DNA of 17,031 bases from JTS-RE94 sp041750795. Its GTDB lineage: Bacteria; Planctomycetota; Planctomycetia; Pirellulales; PALSA-1355. The DNA is taken from the NCBI GenBank assembly GCA_041750795.1, contig JBGSYQ010000159.1, positions 1 through 17,031 of the forward strand. The letters are read 5' to 3'. Position numbers and translations under genes: made by a program. This document shows, in pieces, positions 6,240-13,257 of this stretch. The notes beneath the pieces were generated by a model. It was not told the origin of the DNA. It ran no database searches and saw nothing but the letters and a program-made list of their open reading frames with translations. Positions within the stretch are counted from its first letter, which is position 1. The number at the start of each line of letters is the position of its first letter.

Positions 6240-6256
6240 GGGCTGCTAATTCCTCC

Positions 6257-7729
6257 TCACGCCGCCTTGCGAGCCGGTGGCTCGGGCACAACTTCGGTTT
6301 CGTTCGGCGGCGGGCTCATGCGCAGCACTTGGGGGGCGGAGGTCGTGTCGCTGCGCAGCGTGATGGCCGCTTGCCAGGCGTGGACGCGCAACCGCGCGGC
6401 GAACAACAGCTCGCCGGCTACCACACGGGTGCTGATGGAAGCCGGTTCGCGCACCAGCGTGGCCAGCACGGCCGCCGCCATCCGCAATATCATGCTCACG
6501 GCAAACAGCACGTGAAAGTTGACGTACGTCGTGCCGGCAGTGGTCCACGACCAGTTGCCGCTGGCGGCGATCATCGCGCCGGCCAGGATCGACGCCGCGC
6601 CGCCCACGATGCCGGCAAAGCCGGTGCCCGCGGCGATGAACATGGTGCGGCCTTCGCGCGGCGAGTTCTTGATCATGAAGCCATTGGTGGCGATGGCGAT
6701 GCCGGCGTTCAGGAACGCGTCGATCATGAAAATGGGCGCCAGCACAAAGAACGCGATAGTCGGCTCGGCGGGGCAAACAAGCAGGCCGATCATGTTGATC
6801 GACTTGAAGGCCGTGCACAGGATGAGCACCGGCCGCTGGCCGAAGCGGTCGGCCCATTGGCCAAGCTGGTTGGAGAGCACGGCGCCGCCGACCCACGAGA
6901 TGGTCCACAGCAGCAGCACGTGAAACAGGTCCATGCCGACGTGCTCGAGCAGGTACATGCTGATGAACGGCGCGCCGACCATGGCGGCCAGATTCCAAAA
7001 GCACATATAGAAGATGAAGCCGCGAAAATCGCGCTGCCGAAACGGTCCGCACAGCGCATCCCACAGCGTCGAGCCGTTGGCACGCGCCAGCGGTGGCTCT
7101 TCGACGCGCACAAACAGCAGGATATCGACAACGCCCAGCGCCGCTCCCAGCATGATAATGCCGGCGAAGGCCGCTCGCACGTCGACGCCTTCCTGTACGA
7201 AGAACAGTGCGTTGGCCAATAGCGCCAGCGCCGCGGTCCATTGTTGCGAAGCGTGCCGCACGCCCCAGAACCGATTCAAGCCCTGGTGCGGCAGGTAGTC
7301 GCCCATCCACGAGAGCCACAACGGCGTGCAAAAGTGCAGCGCGGCGTGGTTCAGCGCCGTCAGCGTCACCAGCGTCCAGATCCAGATCGTGTCGCTGATC
7401 TGCGGCACCAGCCAGGGGCCAAGCGCCGCCGGTACGAACATCAGTCGTTGAACGATCGACGCGGCAATCCAGGTCGCCTTGCGGCGCGCCATCCGCTCGA
7501 CGGCCACGGCCGAGAACAACTGCATGCACACCAGCCCCAGCGGCAACGCCCCCAGGATGCCGATGTGCAGGCCGGTGCCACCCAACGAGCGCGCGTACTG
7601 TACCGTGGCCGGCGACGTGGTGAGCTGTGTATAGGCCATGCCGCAGCAGCCGGCGACAATGATGGCGCGCTTGGCCGTGTCCAACGGCCAGAGTGACGAG
7701 TGTGAGTGAGCCCGGTTAACAGCGGACAA
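6257..7729 (-). CDS. MFS transporter
   Basis: Predicted 490-residue integral membrane protein of the major facilitator superfamily. About 12 hydrophobic segments can be traced, starting at IIVAGCCGMAYTQL, with a central break around RVEEPPLARANGSTLWDALCGPFRQRDFRGF. The loop GQWADRFGQRPVL is the repeated motif-A signature (G-x3-D-R-x-G-R-x-x) at the start of the second half, and VERMARRKA is its weaker first-half counterpart. The C-terminus is a hydrophilic tail ending PPPNETEVVPEPPARKAA. No ATG is available before the first membrane segment: TTG 7729 is used here and TTG 7684 is the alternative, neither with a good Shine-Dalgarno. A minus-strand promoter lies at 7900-7928. The substrate cannot be told. 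Confidence 0.85.
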   Translation of the reverse strand: MSAVNRAHSHSSLWPLDTAKRAIIVAGCCGMAYTQLTTSPATVQYARSLGGTGLHIGILGALPLGLVCMQLFSAVAVERMARRKATWIAASIVQRLMFVPAALGPWLVPQISDTIWIWTLVTLTALNHAALHFCTPLWLSWMGDYLPHQGLNRFWGVRHASQQWTAALALLANALFFVQEGVDVRAAFAGIIMLGAALGVVDILLFVRVEEPPLARANGSTLWDALCGPFRQRDFRGFIFYMCFWNLAAMVGAPFISMYLLEHVGMDLFHVLLLWTISWVGGAVLSNQLGQWADRFGQRPVLILCTAFKSINMIGLLVCPAEPTIAFFVLAPIFMIDAFLNAGIAIATNGFMIKNSPREGRTMFIAAGTGFAGIVGGAASILAGAMIAASGNWSWTTAGTTYVNFHVLFAVSMILRMAAAVLATLVREPASISTRVVAGELLFAARLRVHAWQAAITLRSDTTSAPQVLRMSPPPNETEVVPEPPARKAA

Positions 7730-7899
7730 CGTGGTGAGTCCAGGGACGGATCCGCGACGGCGCGAAATTACGCCGAAATGTGCATTCCCGGCGTCGCGGT
7801 GCCGGTGCCGTCGGTATTGCCAAGCGAACCCGCCCGCCGGCAGCGTGCTGTGCCAGCCACGGTTCTTCGTCCTGGCGCTTCCGTTTCCGAGCGGGCAAG

Positions 7900-7928
7900 A
7901 TAATACGCAGCCGCCGGTTGCCCGCCAA
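7900..7928 (-). promoter_or_regulatory. Sigma70-like promoter for the MFS gene
   Basis: Read on the minus strand, TTGGCG (7928-7923) and TATTAT (7905-7900) are separated by exactly 17 bases. The start would be near 7893, giving the MFS mRNA a leader of about 164 bases if TTG 7729 is the start codon. Confidence 0.5.
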
Positions 7929-8131
7929 GGCGAAAATATTCGGCAGCCGGCCTCCCGGGCGACCGCGCCGGGTGGGTGCCGCCGGCGGCCGATTCGGCTG
8001 CGTCAGAAGGGCTTTGCCGGCAACGCTTTTCGTGATAATCTGAACGGGCCAAGGACGCGTCCGGCGCGCGCATTTGGGCGAAACCGCTTGCCGGCGCGCA
8101 CCCTTGGCAACCCGAACGTGTCCCTAGTGGA

Positions 8132-8190
8132 GCGTCAACCCGATTCATTCGGGTGACGCGCAACGTCGCCAAAGACGCAAGTGCTTTGGC
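8132..8190. repeat. Two adjacent hairpins upstream of the CTAG palindrome
   Basis: The first hairpin pairs GCGTCAACCCGA (8132-8143) with TCGGGTGACGC (8149-8159), with one bulged A. The second pairs GCCAAAG (8168-8174) with CTTTGGC (8184-8190) across a 9-base loop. Together with the palindrome that begins 13 bases later they form a structured block from about 8124 to 8257. Confidence 0.45.
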
Positions 8191-8202
8191 GTAGATAAAC
8201 GA

Positions 8203-8257
8203 CTAGTGCTTCGCCGAAACCGGTCAATCTGAAAACCAGGCTTCGACGAAGCACTAG
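8203..8257. repeat. Palindromic repeat with CTAGTGCTTCG ends
   Basis: Left arm 8203-8218 (CTAGTGCTTCGCCGAA) and right arm 8242-8257 are inverted copies that match at 15 of 16 positions, around a 23-base unpaired centre. Both termini are CTAG. The form is that of a small non-autonomous element or a strong hairpin. It lies 37 bases before tRNA-His and shares the CTAG end with the palindrome at 3623-3700, but its internal sequence differs. Confidence 0.6.
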
Positions 8258-8294
8258 CGGCGCGGGGATGACGACGTCGACCAGCGTCGCATGC

Positions 8295-8369
8295 GGTGGT
8301 TGTAGCTCAGTTGGTTAGAGCACCAGATTGTGGATCTGGGGGTCGCCGGTTCAAGTCCGGTCAGCCACC
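8295..8369 (+). tRNA. tRNA-His (anticodon GTG)
   Basis: Full cloverleaf. The acceptor stem pairs GTGGTTG (8296-8302) with CAGCCAC (8362-8368), with one G.T pair. The D-arm contains AGCTCAGTTGGTTAGAGC. The anticodon stem CCAGA/TCTGG (8323-8327 and 8335-8339) frames the loop TTGTGGA with anticodon GTG at 8330-8332. The T-loop reads GGTTCAAGTCC. G at 8295 pairs with discriminator C at 8369, giving the extra G-1:C73 pair that histidyl-tRNA synthetase requires, so G-1 is encoded in the gene. The 3' CCA is not encoded (CTG follows). Confidence 0.96.
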
Positions 8370-8379
8370 CTGCGGTTGC

Positions 8380-8400
8380 GGCCCGATAGCGCTTCGGGCC
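8380..8400 (+). terminator. Hairpin after tRNA-His
   Basis: A perfect 7-bp GC-rich stem, GGCCCGA with TCGGGCC, has a 7-base loop and begins 11 bases past the tRNA. Flanking TTGC and GCAA can extend it with a bulge. Only a short T-poor sequence follows. It could serve the tRNA and, from the other side, the MOSC gene that ends at 8452. Confidence 0.5.
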
Positions 8401-8451
8401 ACTGCAATTCGTTGCCAGCGCCGGCTGCGGGCCTATTGCGCTTGCCGGGTG

Positions 8452-9021
8452 CTAAGCCGAAGTATCAAACTTGCTCACCAGATCGCCGATGCTTACGGCG
8501 CCGCCTTGCACGACCTTGGCGTTGAGCCCTCGCAAGCGCAACTGCTTGCCCTCGGGCGAATTGACGAAGCGCGTGGCGTCTTTGCCGAAACGATTGGAAA
8601 ACTGCCGGCAACCGGTGTGCGGTTCGGCGGTGACTTCCACGATGCCCGTGCCGATCGCAAGCCGTGTGCCCGGCGGCAAGTTGTCGACGCTCAGATCCAG
8701 ATCGACATAGAGTTGATCGCCGGCCAATGCCCAGCGGTCGCGCCGTTGGGCCAATAGCGCAATGGTCCTCGAGTTCATCAGCGTGAGCTGCATGTCGGGA
8801 TGCGCCGACCCGTCGGACGTCTTTCGATAGCCGCGCGCCTTCCAGCAATCGCCGACCAGTCCCAACGTCAAGCTCAATTCGCCGGCATCGACGACCTCGC
8901 GCTGGCCCGGCACGGGGCGCCTCACGATTAATTCGATGGCGCCACGGTCGCGGGGCGACTGGCGAATTGGATCCAAGCCCAACTGCAACTCGTCGATGGT
9001 CAGCCAGCGCGCCTCGGACAT
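8452..9021 (-). CDS. MOSC domain protein
   Basis: Predicted 189-residue soluble protein. The MOSC fold is shared with the C-terminal domain of molybdenum-cofactor sulfurase and binds sulfur or Moco through a conserved cysteine. Here the region LVGDCWKARG (56-64), the strand IGTGIVEVTAEPHTGCRQF with candidate Cys138, and the end LRGLNAKVVQGGAVSIGD (164-180) match the family; VSIGD is the typical last strand. The ATG at 9021 has GGAG 8 bases upstream. A much longer open frame continues upstream to 10005, but that part is antisense to the PLP-enzyme gene and is not coding. The gene stands alone, divergent from the sulfur-handling operon at 9328, which may be more than chance. It could act in metal-sulfur or amidoxime reduction; this is undetermined. 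Confidence 0.85.
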   Translation of the reverse strand: MSEARWLTIDELQLGLDPIRQSPRDRGAIELIVRRPVPGQREVVDAGELSLTLGLVGDCWKARGYRKTSDGSAHPDMQLTLMNSRTIALLAQRRDRWALAGDQLYVDLDLSVDNLPPGTRLAIGTGIVEVTAEPHTGCRQFSNRFGKDATRFVNSPEGKQLRLRGLNAKVVQGGAVSIGDLVSKFDTSA

Positions 9022-9327
9022 CGTGCTGTCTCCAGAAAAGGGTTCCGCGATTCCAGGATATCCACGGTTGCTCGCTACGGCCATCGTCGCACCGACGCAA
9101 ATCCATGGAAACTGACGCACTACGCGGACTACGGGTTCACGACGCGCGGTCATCGCACTGTGCCGAAGTTCTACTAGCCGGCATTTCGCGTAGACCCCAC
9201 TCGATGCGCTACGCGCTTGCAGGGCGCCATATTCGCCGCGCAACTGGTATCGCCGGACAGGTGGTTGTGAGAGAATTGCGGCTGCCACGCTGCTACTTTG
9301 ATTCGTATCGCTGGTGGGAATTCCGTC
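9022..9327. promoter_or_regulatory. Divergent intergenic region with repeated CTACGCG heptamers
   Basis: This 306-base gap separates the MOSC gene (-) from the PLP-enzyme operon (+). It carries three copies of one heptamer: CTACGCG at 9120-9126 and 9209-9215, and its inverse CGCGTAG at 9187-9193. The last two form a 7-bp stem around a 15-base loop. No well-spaced -35/-10 pair was found in either direction, though TACTTT lies at 9294-9299. No ORF in the gap looks coding. Confidence 0.35.
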
Positions 9328-10389
9328 ATGTTCGACCTCGATCGTTTCGCTCGCGTCGAGCTGTGCCATCGCCCGACTCCGTTGGAGCCGATGACCCGGT
9401 TGTCGGACCATCTGGGCGGACCGCGGCTGTTCGTGAAGCGCGACGACTGCACCGGGTTGGCACTGGGCGGCAACAAGACGCGCAAGCTGGAGTTCCTGAT
9501 GGCCGACGCACTGGCCCAAGGCGCCAACACGGTCGTCACGGTCGGCGGCGTGCAGTCCAACCACTGCCGCCAGACCGCCGCGGCCGCCGCTCGGCTCGGC
9601 TTGAAATGCGAGCTGGTGCTGCCGCACATCTCGCGCTACGACAGCGCCACTTACGCCACCAACGGCAATCTGCTGCTCGACCGACTGTTCGGCGCCACGT
9701 TGCACATCGTCCCCGGCGATGGCACCGATCGCACCATCGCCGCGCCCGTCATTGAGCGCGTGCTGGAACAAGTGCATGGCCGCGGCGACGTGCCGTATTT
9801 CATTCCGCCCGGCGGCTCGAGCCCGATCGGCGCGTTGGGCTACGTCGACGCCGCGTTCGAGCTGGCGCGCCAGGCACAGACAAGGGACTTGCGTATCGAC
9901 CACGTCGTGGTCACCACCGGCAGCACCACCACGCACGCAGGACTGGTGGTCGGCTTCGAGGGCGTGCGGCAATCGCCCGAGTTGGATTGCAATCCGACCG
10001 TACACGGGGTTTCCGTCTATCAGCGCCGCGAACCGGCGCTAGCCACGGTGCGGCAGAAGGTTCGCGAAACGGCCGAGTTGCTCGGCCTGGACGCCACGCC
10101 GCTGGAGGAGCGCATCTACGTGACCGACGATTACCTGGGCGGCGGCTACGGCGAGCCGACCGACGGCATGCTGGAAGCGGTGACGTTGGCGGCGCGCTAC
10201 GAAGGGCTGCTGGTCGACCCGGTTTACACCGGCAAGACGCTGGCCGGAATGGTCGACATGGTGCGGCAGGGCCGCTTCGCCAAGAGCGATAACGTGGTGT
10301 TCTTCCACACCGGCGGAACGCCCGCCTTGTTCGCCTATCGCGAAGCGTTCGACGAAGTCCTCACCTCCGGAAGCGAGCAGGCGCGATGA
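9328..10389 (+). CDS. D-cysteine desulfhydrase family PLP enzyme
   Basis: Predicted 353-residue PLP-dependent lyase of the ACC deaminase/D-cysteine desulfhydrase family (fold type II). The PLP lysine is Lys50 in GGNKTRKLEF, and the QSNH segment with the catalytic Ser/Asn is at about 76-79. PPGGSSPIGALGY binds the cofactor phosphate. Two positions separate desulfhydrases from ACC deaminases: after DPVY this protein has Thr (deaminases have Glu), and it reads HTGG near the end (deaminases have Leu for Thr). Both indicate D-cysteine desulfhydrase or a relative such as L-cysteate sulfo-lyase, giving pyruvate, ammonia and sulfide or sulfite. The ATG at 9328 follows GGTGGGAA by 7 bases. It is the first gene of the operon; its stop overlaps the next start in ATGA. 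Confidence 0.88.
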   Translation: MFDLDRFARVELCHRPTPLEPMTRLSDHLGGPRLFVKRDDCTGLALGGNKTRKLEFLMADALAQGANTVVTVGGVQSNHCRQTAAAAARLGLKCELVLPHISRYDSATYATNGNLLLDRLFGATLHIVPGDGTDRTIAAPVIERVLEQVHGRGDVPYFIPPGGSSPIGALGYVDAAFELARQAQTRDLRIDHVVVTTGSTTTHAGLVVGFEGVRQSPELDCNPTVHGVSVYQRREPALATVRQKVRETAELLGLDATPLEERIYVTDDYLGGGYGEPTDGMLEAVTLAARYEGLLVDPVYTGKTLAGMVDMVRQGRFAKSDNVVFFHTGGTPALFAYREAFDEVLTSGSEQAR

Positions 10390-11567
10390 GCGAATCCTGG
10401 AGCAATTGGTCGGGCTCGGTCACCTGCCAGCCAAGTGATATTGCAACGCCCGAGGACGAAGCGGCGGTGGTCGAACTGGTGCGCCGTGCCGCCGACGCCG
10501 GGCAACACGTCCGCGTGGCCGGCAGCGGCCATTCGTTCCTGCCGCTGTGCGCTACCGGCGACGTGCTCGTCTCGCTCGACGCGCTGGCCGGTATCGAGTC
10601 TGTCGACTGCGATCAATGCGAAGCCACGATCCTTGCCGGCACCAAGCTACACGCGCTGGGCGAAGCGCTGTGGCAACACGGCCTGGCGCTGGTCAACCAG
10701 GGCGACATCGACCGGCAATCGCTGGCCGGCGCCATCTCGACCGGCACCCACGGCACCGGCCGCTCTCTGAACAGCCTCTCGACGCAAGTCGTCGGCCTGC
10801 GCATCGTCACGGGCAAGGGCGAGTTGCTCGACGTCTCGCTCGACAGCGATCCCGACACGATGGCCGCGGCGCGCGTGTCGCTGGGCGCGCTGGGCGTGAC
10901 AACGGCCGTTCGCATGCGGTTGATGCCCGCCTATCGGCTTCACGAACGGCTCTGGCAAGAGCCGATCGCCGAGTGCCTGGGCCGGTTGGACGAGCGGATT
11001 GCCGCGACGCGGCACTTCGAGTTCTTCTGGTACTCGGCCACCGACCTGGCGCATGCCAAGGCGCTGGACCCGACCGATCGCGAGCCCGAGGAAATGGCCG
11101 ACACGCCGGGCGGGCGCATCGATCGCAGCTATCGCGTGTTTCCGACTTCGCGTGAGAACCGCTTCAACGAGATGGAGTACTCAGTGCCGGCCGAGCAGGG
11201 GCGCGAGTGCTTTGCCGCGATTCGCGACCTGATGCGCACGCGGCACGCGCAAGTGGCCTGGCCGGTGGAGTATCGCACGTTGGCCGCCGACTCGATCGAT
11301 CTGAGCACGGCACAGGGACGCGAAACCGTGGCCATCTCGATCCACCAGGCAGCCGACTTGGATCACCGCTCATTCTTCGCCGATGCCGAAGCGATCTTTC
11401 GCACCCACGGCGGACGACCGCACTGGGCCAAGATGCACAGCTTAAGCGCGGCCGAGCTGGCGCCACTCTACCCGCAGTGGGGCCATTTTCAGGCAATCCG
11501 CCGAAAGCTTGACCCGCACGGCATCTTCATGAATGATCACCTGAAACAATTGTTCGAGGCGGAGTAG
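10386..11567 (+). CDS. FAD-dependent sugar-lactone/alditol oxidase (ALO/VAO family)
   Basis: Predicted 393-residue flavoenzyme of the family that includes D-arabinono-1,4-lactone oxidase, L-gulonolactone oxidase and alditol oxidase. The FAD domain begins at about residue 12. VRVAGSGHSF (42-51) contains His49, at the position that carries covalent FAD in many relatives. GAISTGTHGTG (115-125) is the second FAD motif. The C-terminal domain holds GGRPHWAKMH and ends LDPHGIFMNDHLKQLF, the family's signature tail with HWAK close to the flavin. It has no signal peptide, so it should be cytoplasmic. The start overlaps the previous stop by 4 bases (ATGA) and the sulfatase follows after 3 bases, so the three are almost certainly co-translated. 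The substrate is probably a sugar acid lactone or polyol, unproven. Confidence 0.88.
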   Translation: MSESWSNWSGSVTCQPSDIATPEDEAAVVELVRRAADAGQHVRVAGSGHSFLPLCATGDVLVSLDALAGIESVDCDQCEATILAGTKLHALGEALWQHGLALVNQGDIDRQSLAGAISTGTHGTGRSLNSLSTQVVGLRIVTGKGELLDVSLDSDPDTMAAARVSLGALGVTTAVRMRLMPAYRLHERLWQEPIAECLGRLDERIAATRHFEFFWYSATDLAHAKALDPTDREPEEMADTPGGRIDRSYRVFPTSRENRFNEMEYSVPAEQGRECFAAIRDLMRTRHAQVAWPVEYRTLAADSIDLSTAQGRETVAISIHQAADLDHRSFFADAEAIFRTHGGRPHWAKMHSLSAAELAPLYPQWGHFQAIRRKLDPHGIFMNDHLKQLFEAE

Positions 11568-11570
11568 ATC

Positions 11571-13229
11571 ATGAAGTGCAGCATGTGCCAGCTTGTTGTC
11601 CTCGCAGTGCTTGCGACTTTGGTGTCAGGTATTGCCGCGGGCGATTCCAGCCGCGCAGCCGAAGCCCAGCGGCCCAACATCTTGTTCGCGTTTGCCGACG
11701 ATTGGGGCCGACTTGCCAGCGCCTATGCCGCCGTAGACGGTCGCGGCAGCTTGCACGAGCTGGTGCGCACACCCAATTTCGATCGCGTGGCCCAGCGCGG
11801 CGTGCTGTTCAAGAACGCCTTCGTCAACGCGCCCTCTTGCACGCCCTGCCGCAGCTCGATCCTGAGCGGACAGTACTTCTGGCGCACCGGCCGCGGCGCC
11901 ATTTTGCGCGGCGCCGTGTGGGACGACACGATTCCAAGCTGGCCGCTGCTGCTGAAGGTCTCCGGCTACCACATCGGCAAGACCTGGAAAGTGTGGGGCC
12001 CCGGCGTGCCGACCGATGCTCCCTATGGCGGGCAAGCGCACGCCTATCAAAAGGCCGGCGGCCGCTTCAACCAGTTCTCGCAAAACGCCACCCAGATGGT
12101 CGCGACCGGCAAAACGGTCGACGAAGCGAAGCAAGCGTTGCTGGCCGAGGTGCGCGGCAACTTCACCCAGTTTCTGGCCGACGGCAAATCGGATCAGCCG
12201 TTCGCCTATTGGTTCGGTCCGACCAACGTGCATCGCAAGTGGATCAAGGGCTCGGGCAAGGCGCTGTGGGGCTTCGATCCCGATGCGCTCAAAGGCCGGC
12301 TGCCGCCCTTTCTGCCCGACGTGCACGCGGTGCGGCAGGACCTGGCCGACTATCTGGGCGAGATCGCGGCCTTCGACGCCGCGCTGGGCGTACTGCTCGA
12401 AGAGCTGGAAAAATCCGGCCAGTTGGACAACACGCTGATCGCGATCAGCGGCGATCACGGTCCGCCCGGCTTTCCGCACGGCAAGTGCAACCTTTACGAC
12501 TTCGGTACGCAGGTGGCACTGGCCATTGCCGGTCCCGGCGTACAAGGCGGCCGCGTGGTCGACGACTTCGTGAACCTGCCCGACTTGGCGCCCACGTTTC
12601 TGCAGACCGGCGGCGTGGCGGTGCCGGACGTGATGACCGGGCGCAGCTTGTGGCCCGTCTTGAAGTCTGACCGTGCAGGACAGGTCGATCCCGCGCGGAC
12701 TTGGGTAGTGACAGGACGCGAACGGCACGTGGAAAGCGCCCGCGCCGGCAACCTGCCATATCCGCAGCGATCGATCCGCACGCCCGAGTATCAACTGGTG
12801 ATCAACTTCCGTCCGGACCGCACGCCGCTGGGCGATCCCTATCGGCTCGACAGCAGCGATCCTCCCACGGAGGAGCAACTCACCGAGGATACGCGCGTGA
12901 CGCTGCCCGACGAAGACGCCGGCCCGACGAAGGCCTGGCTGGTGTTGCATCGCGACGATCCGCAATGGCGGCCTTACTTCGATCACGCTTACGGCAAGCG
13001 CCCGCGTGAGGAACTGTTCGATCTGAAGAAAGACCCGCACCAGATGCACAACGTGGCCGGCGATCCGGAGTACGCGGTCGCGCTGGCCGAGTTGCGCCAG
13101 CAGTTGATGAGTGAGCTGACGCGCACCGGCGATCCGCGGCTGGCGGACGAAGGCACGTTCTTCGAAACGCCTCCCATGGCCGGACCCATTCCACCAGACG
13201 CCGAAGGCCGCCGGCGCGGCCAGAAGTGA
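11571..13229 (+). CDS. Secreted sulfatase (Cys-type, arylsulfatase family)
   Basis: Predicted 552-residue sulfate ester hydrolase of the formylglycine-dependent (type I) family. A signal peptide covers about residues 1-24 (hydrophobic LVVLAVLATLVSGIAA). Metal-binding FADDWG is at 41-46. The activation motif is C90-T-P-C-R94: Cys90 is the residue that formylglycine-generating enzyme converts, and C93 is a less common choice at its variable position. Further marks are GKTWKVWGPG, NTLIAISGDHGPPG with the metal-binding Asp-His, and the C-terminal ELFDLKKDPHQMHNVAGDPEY. The ATG has GGAG 6 bases upstream and stands 3 bases after the oxidase stop. It converges with the other sulfatase across only 28 bases. 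The substrate cannot be read from sequence; planctomycete sulfatases often act on algal polysaccharides. Confidence 0.93.
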   Translation: MKCSMCQLVVLAVLATLVSGIAAGDSSRAAEAQRPNILFAFADDWGRLASAYAAVDGRGSLHELVRTPNFDRVAQRGVLFKNAFVNAPSCTPCRSSILSGQYFWRTGRGAILRGAVWDDTIPSWPLLLKVSGYHIGKTWKVWGPGVPTDAPYGGQAHAYQKAGGRFNQFSQNATQMVATGKTVDEAKQALLAEVRGNFTQFLADGKSDQPFAYWFGPTNVHRKWIKGSGKALWGFDPDALKGRLPPFLPDVHAVRQDLADYLGEIAAFDAALGVLLEELEKSGQLDNTLIAISGDHGPPGFPHGKCNLYDFGTQVALAIAGPGVQGGRVVDDFVNLPDLAPTFLQTGGVAVPDVMTGRSLWPVLKSDRAGQVDPARTWVVTGRERHVESARAGNLPYPQRSIRTPEYQLVINFRPDRTPLGDPYRLDSSDPPTEEQLTEDTRVTLPDEDAGPTKAWLVLHRDDPQWRPYFDHAYGKRPREELFDLKKDPHQMHNVAGDPEYAVALAELRQQLMSELTRTGDPRLADEGTFFETPPMAGPIPPDAEGRRRGQK

Positions 13230-13257
13230 CGCTCAGTGAGCCGCGTTACCTGGCTGG

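Larger units (their letters stand above)
6094..6249. repeat. Five-hairpin intergenic element with inverted ends
   Basis: Five consecutive hairpins fill the gap between two convergent genes: (1) 6097-6108/6112-6123, 12 bp perfect, GAA loop; (2) 6127-6132/6139-6144, 6 bp; (3) 6146-6157/6162-6173, 12 bp with one G.T pair, GCAG loop; (4) 6180-6185/6195-6200, 6 bp; (5) 6209-6221/6227-6239, 13 bp perfect, AGGAT loop. The outer ends are themselves inverted: 5' TAGCAGGCTGTTGAA against TAGCAGCCCGTTGCA read from the other strand, 12 of 15 matching. It could fold as a closed multi-branch structure. The shape suggests a palindromic or MITE-like element; it must also terminate both flanking genes. Confidence 0.65.
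7730..8294. other. Gene-free stretch between MFS gene and tRNA-His
   Basis: No coding gene can be supported in these 565 bases. The open frames present have Arg/Pro/Ala-rich shadow composition and no usable start signals. The stretch holds a promoter for the MFS gene (7900-7928), a second TGATAAT hexamer at 8033-8039 on the plus strand with a poorly spaced -35 (TTGCCG at 8014, spacer 14), and a run of hairpins from 8132 to 8257. No obvious promoter for the tRNA is visible in the GC-rich bases just before it. Confidence 0.6.

Noticed and set aside
6094..6249. Hairpin cluster as a CRISPR array
   Set aside because: The stems differ in sequence and length, there is no constant repeat with unique spacers, and no cas gene is present.
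7731..8172. Possible small genes on both strands in the gap before the tRNA
   Set aside because: Their products are Arg/Pro/Ala/Gly-rich without motifs, they overlap each other on both strands and they cover promoter and hairpin sequences.
8295..8369. tRNA-His as an integration site for a genomic island
   Set aside because: No integrase and no duplicated tRNA 3' end was found within the window; downstream genes look chromosomal.
9022..10005. Upstream extension of the MOSC frame to 517 codons on the minus strand
   Set aside because: It is mostly antisense to the PLP-enzyme gene and the ATG at 9021 has a strong GGAG; the extra part has shadow-like composition.
9328..10389. ACC deaminase assignment
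   Set aside because: The Glu after DPVY and the Leu near the C-terminus that mark ACC deaminases are both Thr here, as in D-cysteine desulfhydrases.
11625..13049. Open frame of 474 codons antisense to the first sulfatase
   Set aside because: The plus-strand frame carries all sulfatase motifs; the antisense product has no recognisable domain.
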